From Sediminihaliea albiluteola (GTDB taxonomy: Bacteria; Pseudomonadota; Gammaproteobacteria; Pseudomonadales; Halieaceae), in NCBI RefSeq assembly GCF_014077625.1, contig NZ_JACFXU010000014.1, positions 248,001 through 312,000 of the forward strand: a stretch of 64,000 bases of DNA, written 5' to 3'. Below, in pieces: positions 62,916-64,000 of this stretch. Below the pieces are notes generated by a model, which was not told where the DNA came from, did no database searches, and saw only the letters and a program-made list of their open reading frames with translations. How positions within the stretch are numbered: the first letter of the stretch is position 1; each line of letters starts with the position of its first letter. The translations under genes and the position numbers were made by a program.

Positions 62916-63791
62916 TTATTCTCCAATTTCTGCCAGTGCGCTACACATGGCGAGGGCGTCGGCAGTTTCCTGAATATCGTGGGTGCGTATTATCCACGCT
63001 CCGCGCTCAACGGCCAACACCGCCAGAGCAAGACCCGCTGCCAAACGCTCGTCAACTGCCCGGTCGAGCAATTTAGCGATCATTGATTTTCGCGACATAC
63101 CGACCAGCAAAGGCTGACCCAAGTCGCGCAACTGCGGCAAGTCACGCAGTAGCTGCAAGTTATGTTGTAGTGACTTACCAAAACCAAAACCTGGATCGAG
63201 CAGCAAACGCTCACGGGGAATTCCCGCCAGATCACAAACACTCATGCGCTGGCGCAAGAAATCGCTCACCTCAGCACTAACATCCCGGTATTGAGGATTC
63301 TGCTGCATGGTATCCGGCTGCCCCTGCATGTGCATCAAACACACCGGCAGGCCGGTCGCCGCCGCCGCTGCCAAGGCTCCTTCGCGCTGCAAAGCCCGCA
63401 CATCATTGATTAACCCAGCCCCTACGGCAGCGGCCTCGGTCATCACTTGCGGCGAACTAGTATCCACCGAGATGACAACCTCTAGCTCAGCTGCGATGCG
63501 CTCAACCAGCGGCACTACCCGCTCCAGCTCTTGCTCAATAGTGACTGGAGCAGCGCCGGGGCGAGTCGACTCACCACCAATATCAATGATGCTAGCGCCC
63601 TGTTCACACATCAGACGTGCCCGAGCCATAGCTTGCTCGAGATCTAAGCCGTTTTGCTTATAGAGGCTTCCGCCATCTGAAAAAGAGTCTGGTGTGGTAT
63701 TGAGCACCCCCATGACCTGGGGGCGCGATAAGTCGAGAGCCCTGCCAGCGCAGTTAAGCACCGGCAGGGGAAAGTCTGCTGTGGCAGGCAA
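62916..63791 (-). CDS. folP: Dihydropteroate synthase
   Basis: A 291-residue folate-pathway enzyme, the sulfonamide target. It shows MGVLNTTPDSFSDGG, IDIGGESTRPGA and the later LLDPGFGFGKSLQHN and GMSRKSMI. The start is uncertain: TTG 63791 is listed, but GTG 63761 would fit the usual length just as well, and neither has a strong ribosome site. It lies 19 bases after the ftsH stop. Confidence 0.95.
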   Translation of the reverse strand: MPATADFPLPVLNCAGRALDLSRPQVMGVLNTTPDSFSDGGSLYKQNGLDLEQAMARARLMCEQGASIIDIGGESTRPGAAPVTIEQELERVVPLVERIAAELEVVISVDTSSPQVMTEAAAVGAGLINDVRALQREGALAAAAATGLPVCLMHMQGQPDTMQQNPQYRDVSAEVSDFLRQRMSVCDLAGIPRERLLLDPGFGFGKSLQHNLQLLRDLPQLRDLGQPLLVGMSRKSMIAKLLDRAVDERLAAGLALAVLAVERGAWIIRTHDIQETADALAMCSALAEIGE

Positions 63792-63810
63792 AATCTACTG
63801 AGCCCCGCGC

Positions 63811-64000
63811 TTAATGCTCGCCGGCAGGGCCGCCTATTGGGGAGGATTCGCTCTCATCAGAGCTGCTATTCTGCTCTTTTGTTGCGCTACTATCACTGCT
63901 GGCACCGCCACCAGAGCCACCCCAGTCTTTCGGTTCACGCGCTGGGCGACCAGACATAATATCGTCGATCTGATCGGCATCGATGGTTTCATAGAGCATC
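63811..64000 (-). CDS. ftsH: ATP-dependent zinc metalloprotease FtsH, C-terminal fragment
   Basis: The last 62 codons of a gene entering from the right edge. TIDADQIDDIMSGR is the standard FtsH end region, followed by a Gly/Ser/Glu-rich tail. ftsH before folP and glmM is the normal order in E. coli and Pseudomonas. No catalytic part is inside the window. Confidence 0.88.
   Translation of the reverse strand, partial: MLYETIDADQIDDIMSGRPAREPKDWGGSGGGASSDSSATKEQNSSSDESESSPIGGPAGEH

Overview
The window looks like chromosome of a marine-type gammaproteobacterium related to Pseudomonas, Cellvibrio or Spongiibacter; the genus cannot be resolved by eye. Two long stretches follow the Pseudomonas gene order closely: sfsA, dksA, gluQ, a small cbrX-like gene, cbrA, cbrB, pcnB, folK, panB, panC (35.5-47.6 kb), and ftsH, folP, glmM, tpiA, secG, tRNA-Leu, tRNA-fMet, rimP, nusA, infB, rbfA, truB, rpsO, pnp on the minus strand (64-49.4 kb).

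Region 1 (1-7.2 kb, minus strand) is a four-gene set: DUF1302 beta-barrel, DUF1329 periplasmic protein, YCF48-type propeller and an MMPL/RND transporter. It resembles an envelope system for moving hydrophobic molecules. It is followed by the cut-off start of a molybdopterin oxidoreductase. Region 2 (7.5-18.4 kb) is accessory and probably catabolic: an unknown membrane protein with an HEWFH motif, an Old-Yellow-Enzyme/dienoyl-CoA-reductase-type flavoprotein, a luciferase-like monooxygenase, a second molybdopterin oxidoreductase related to the first, a TetR regulator, a phytanoyl-CoA-dioxygenase-like enzyme and a TonB-dependent receptor. The substrate is unknown.

Region 3 (18.4-36.2 kb) holds an MscS channel, a SulP transporter with a persulfide-dioxygenase-like metallo-beta-lactamase protein, a secreted amidohydrolase, argG, pyrC, rnt, a LON-domain protein, a YkgJ-type cysteine protein, a second MMPL transporter, mpl, a PPi-type phosphofructokinase next to inorganic pyrophosphatase, an M15 peptidase, a small Rieske protein and sfsA. 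Region 4 (36.4-47.6 kb) carries the CbrA/CbrB carbon-control system. Between cbrB and pcnB lies what reads as a CrcZ-like Hfq-titrating small RNA: a GTTAC-N14-GTAAC site, a sigma-54 promoter, A-rich motifs and a closing hairpin.

Region 5 (47.8-49.3 kb) has three small envelope proteins. Region 6 (49.4-64 kb) is the translation/transcription operon and the folP-glmM-tpiA-secG block. Between tRNA-fMet and tRNA-Leu, which are neighbours in Pseudomonas, about 1.9 kb of extra DNA carries a double-glycine-leader bacteriocin-like precursor, two tiny membrane proteins (possible immunity proteins) and a Qnr/McbG-like pentapeptide-repeat protein. The CrcZ-like RNA and this bacteriocin-like cassette are the two most interesting items. 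Several genes here appear to start with TTG.
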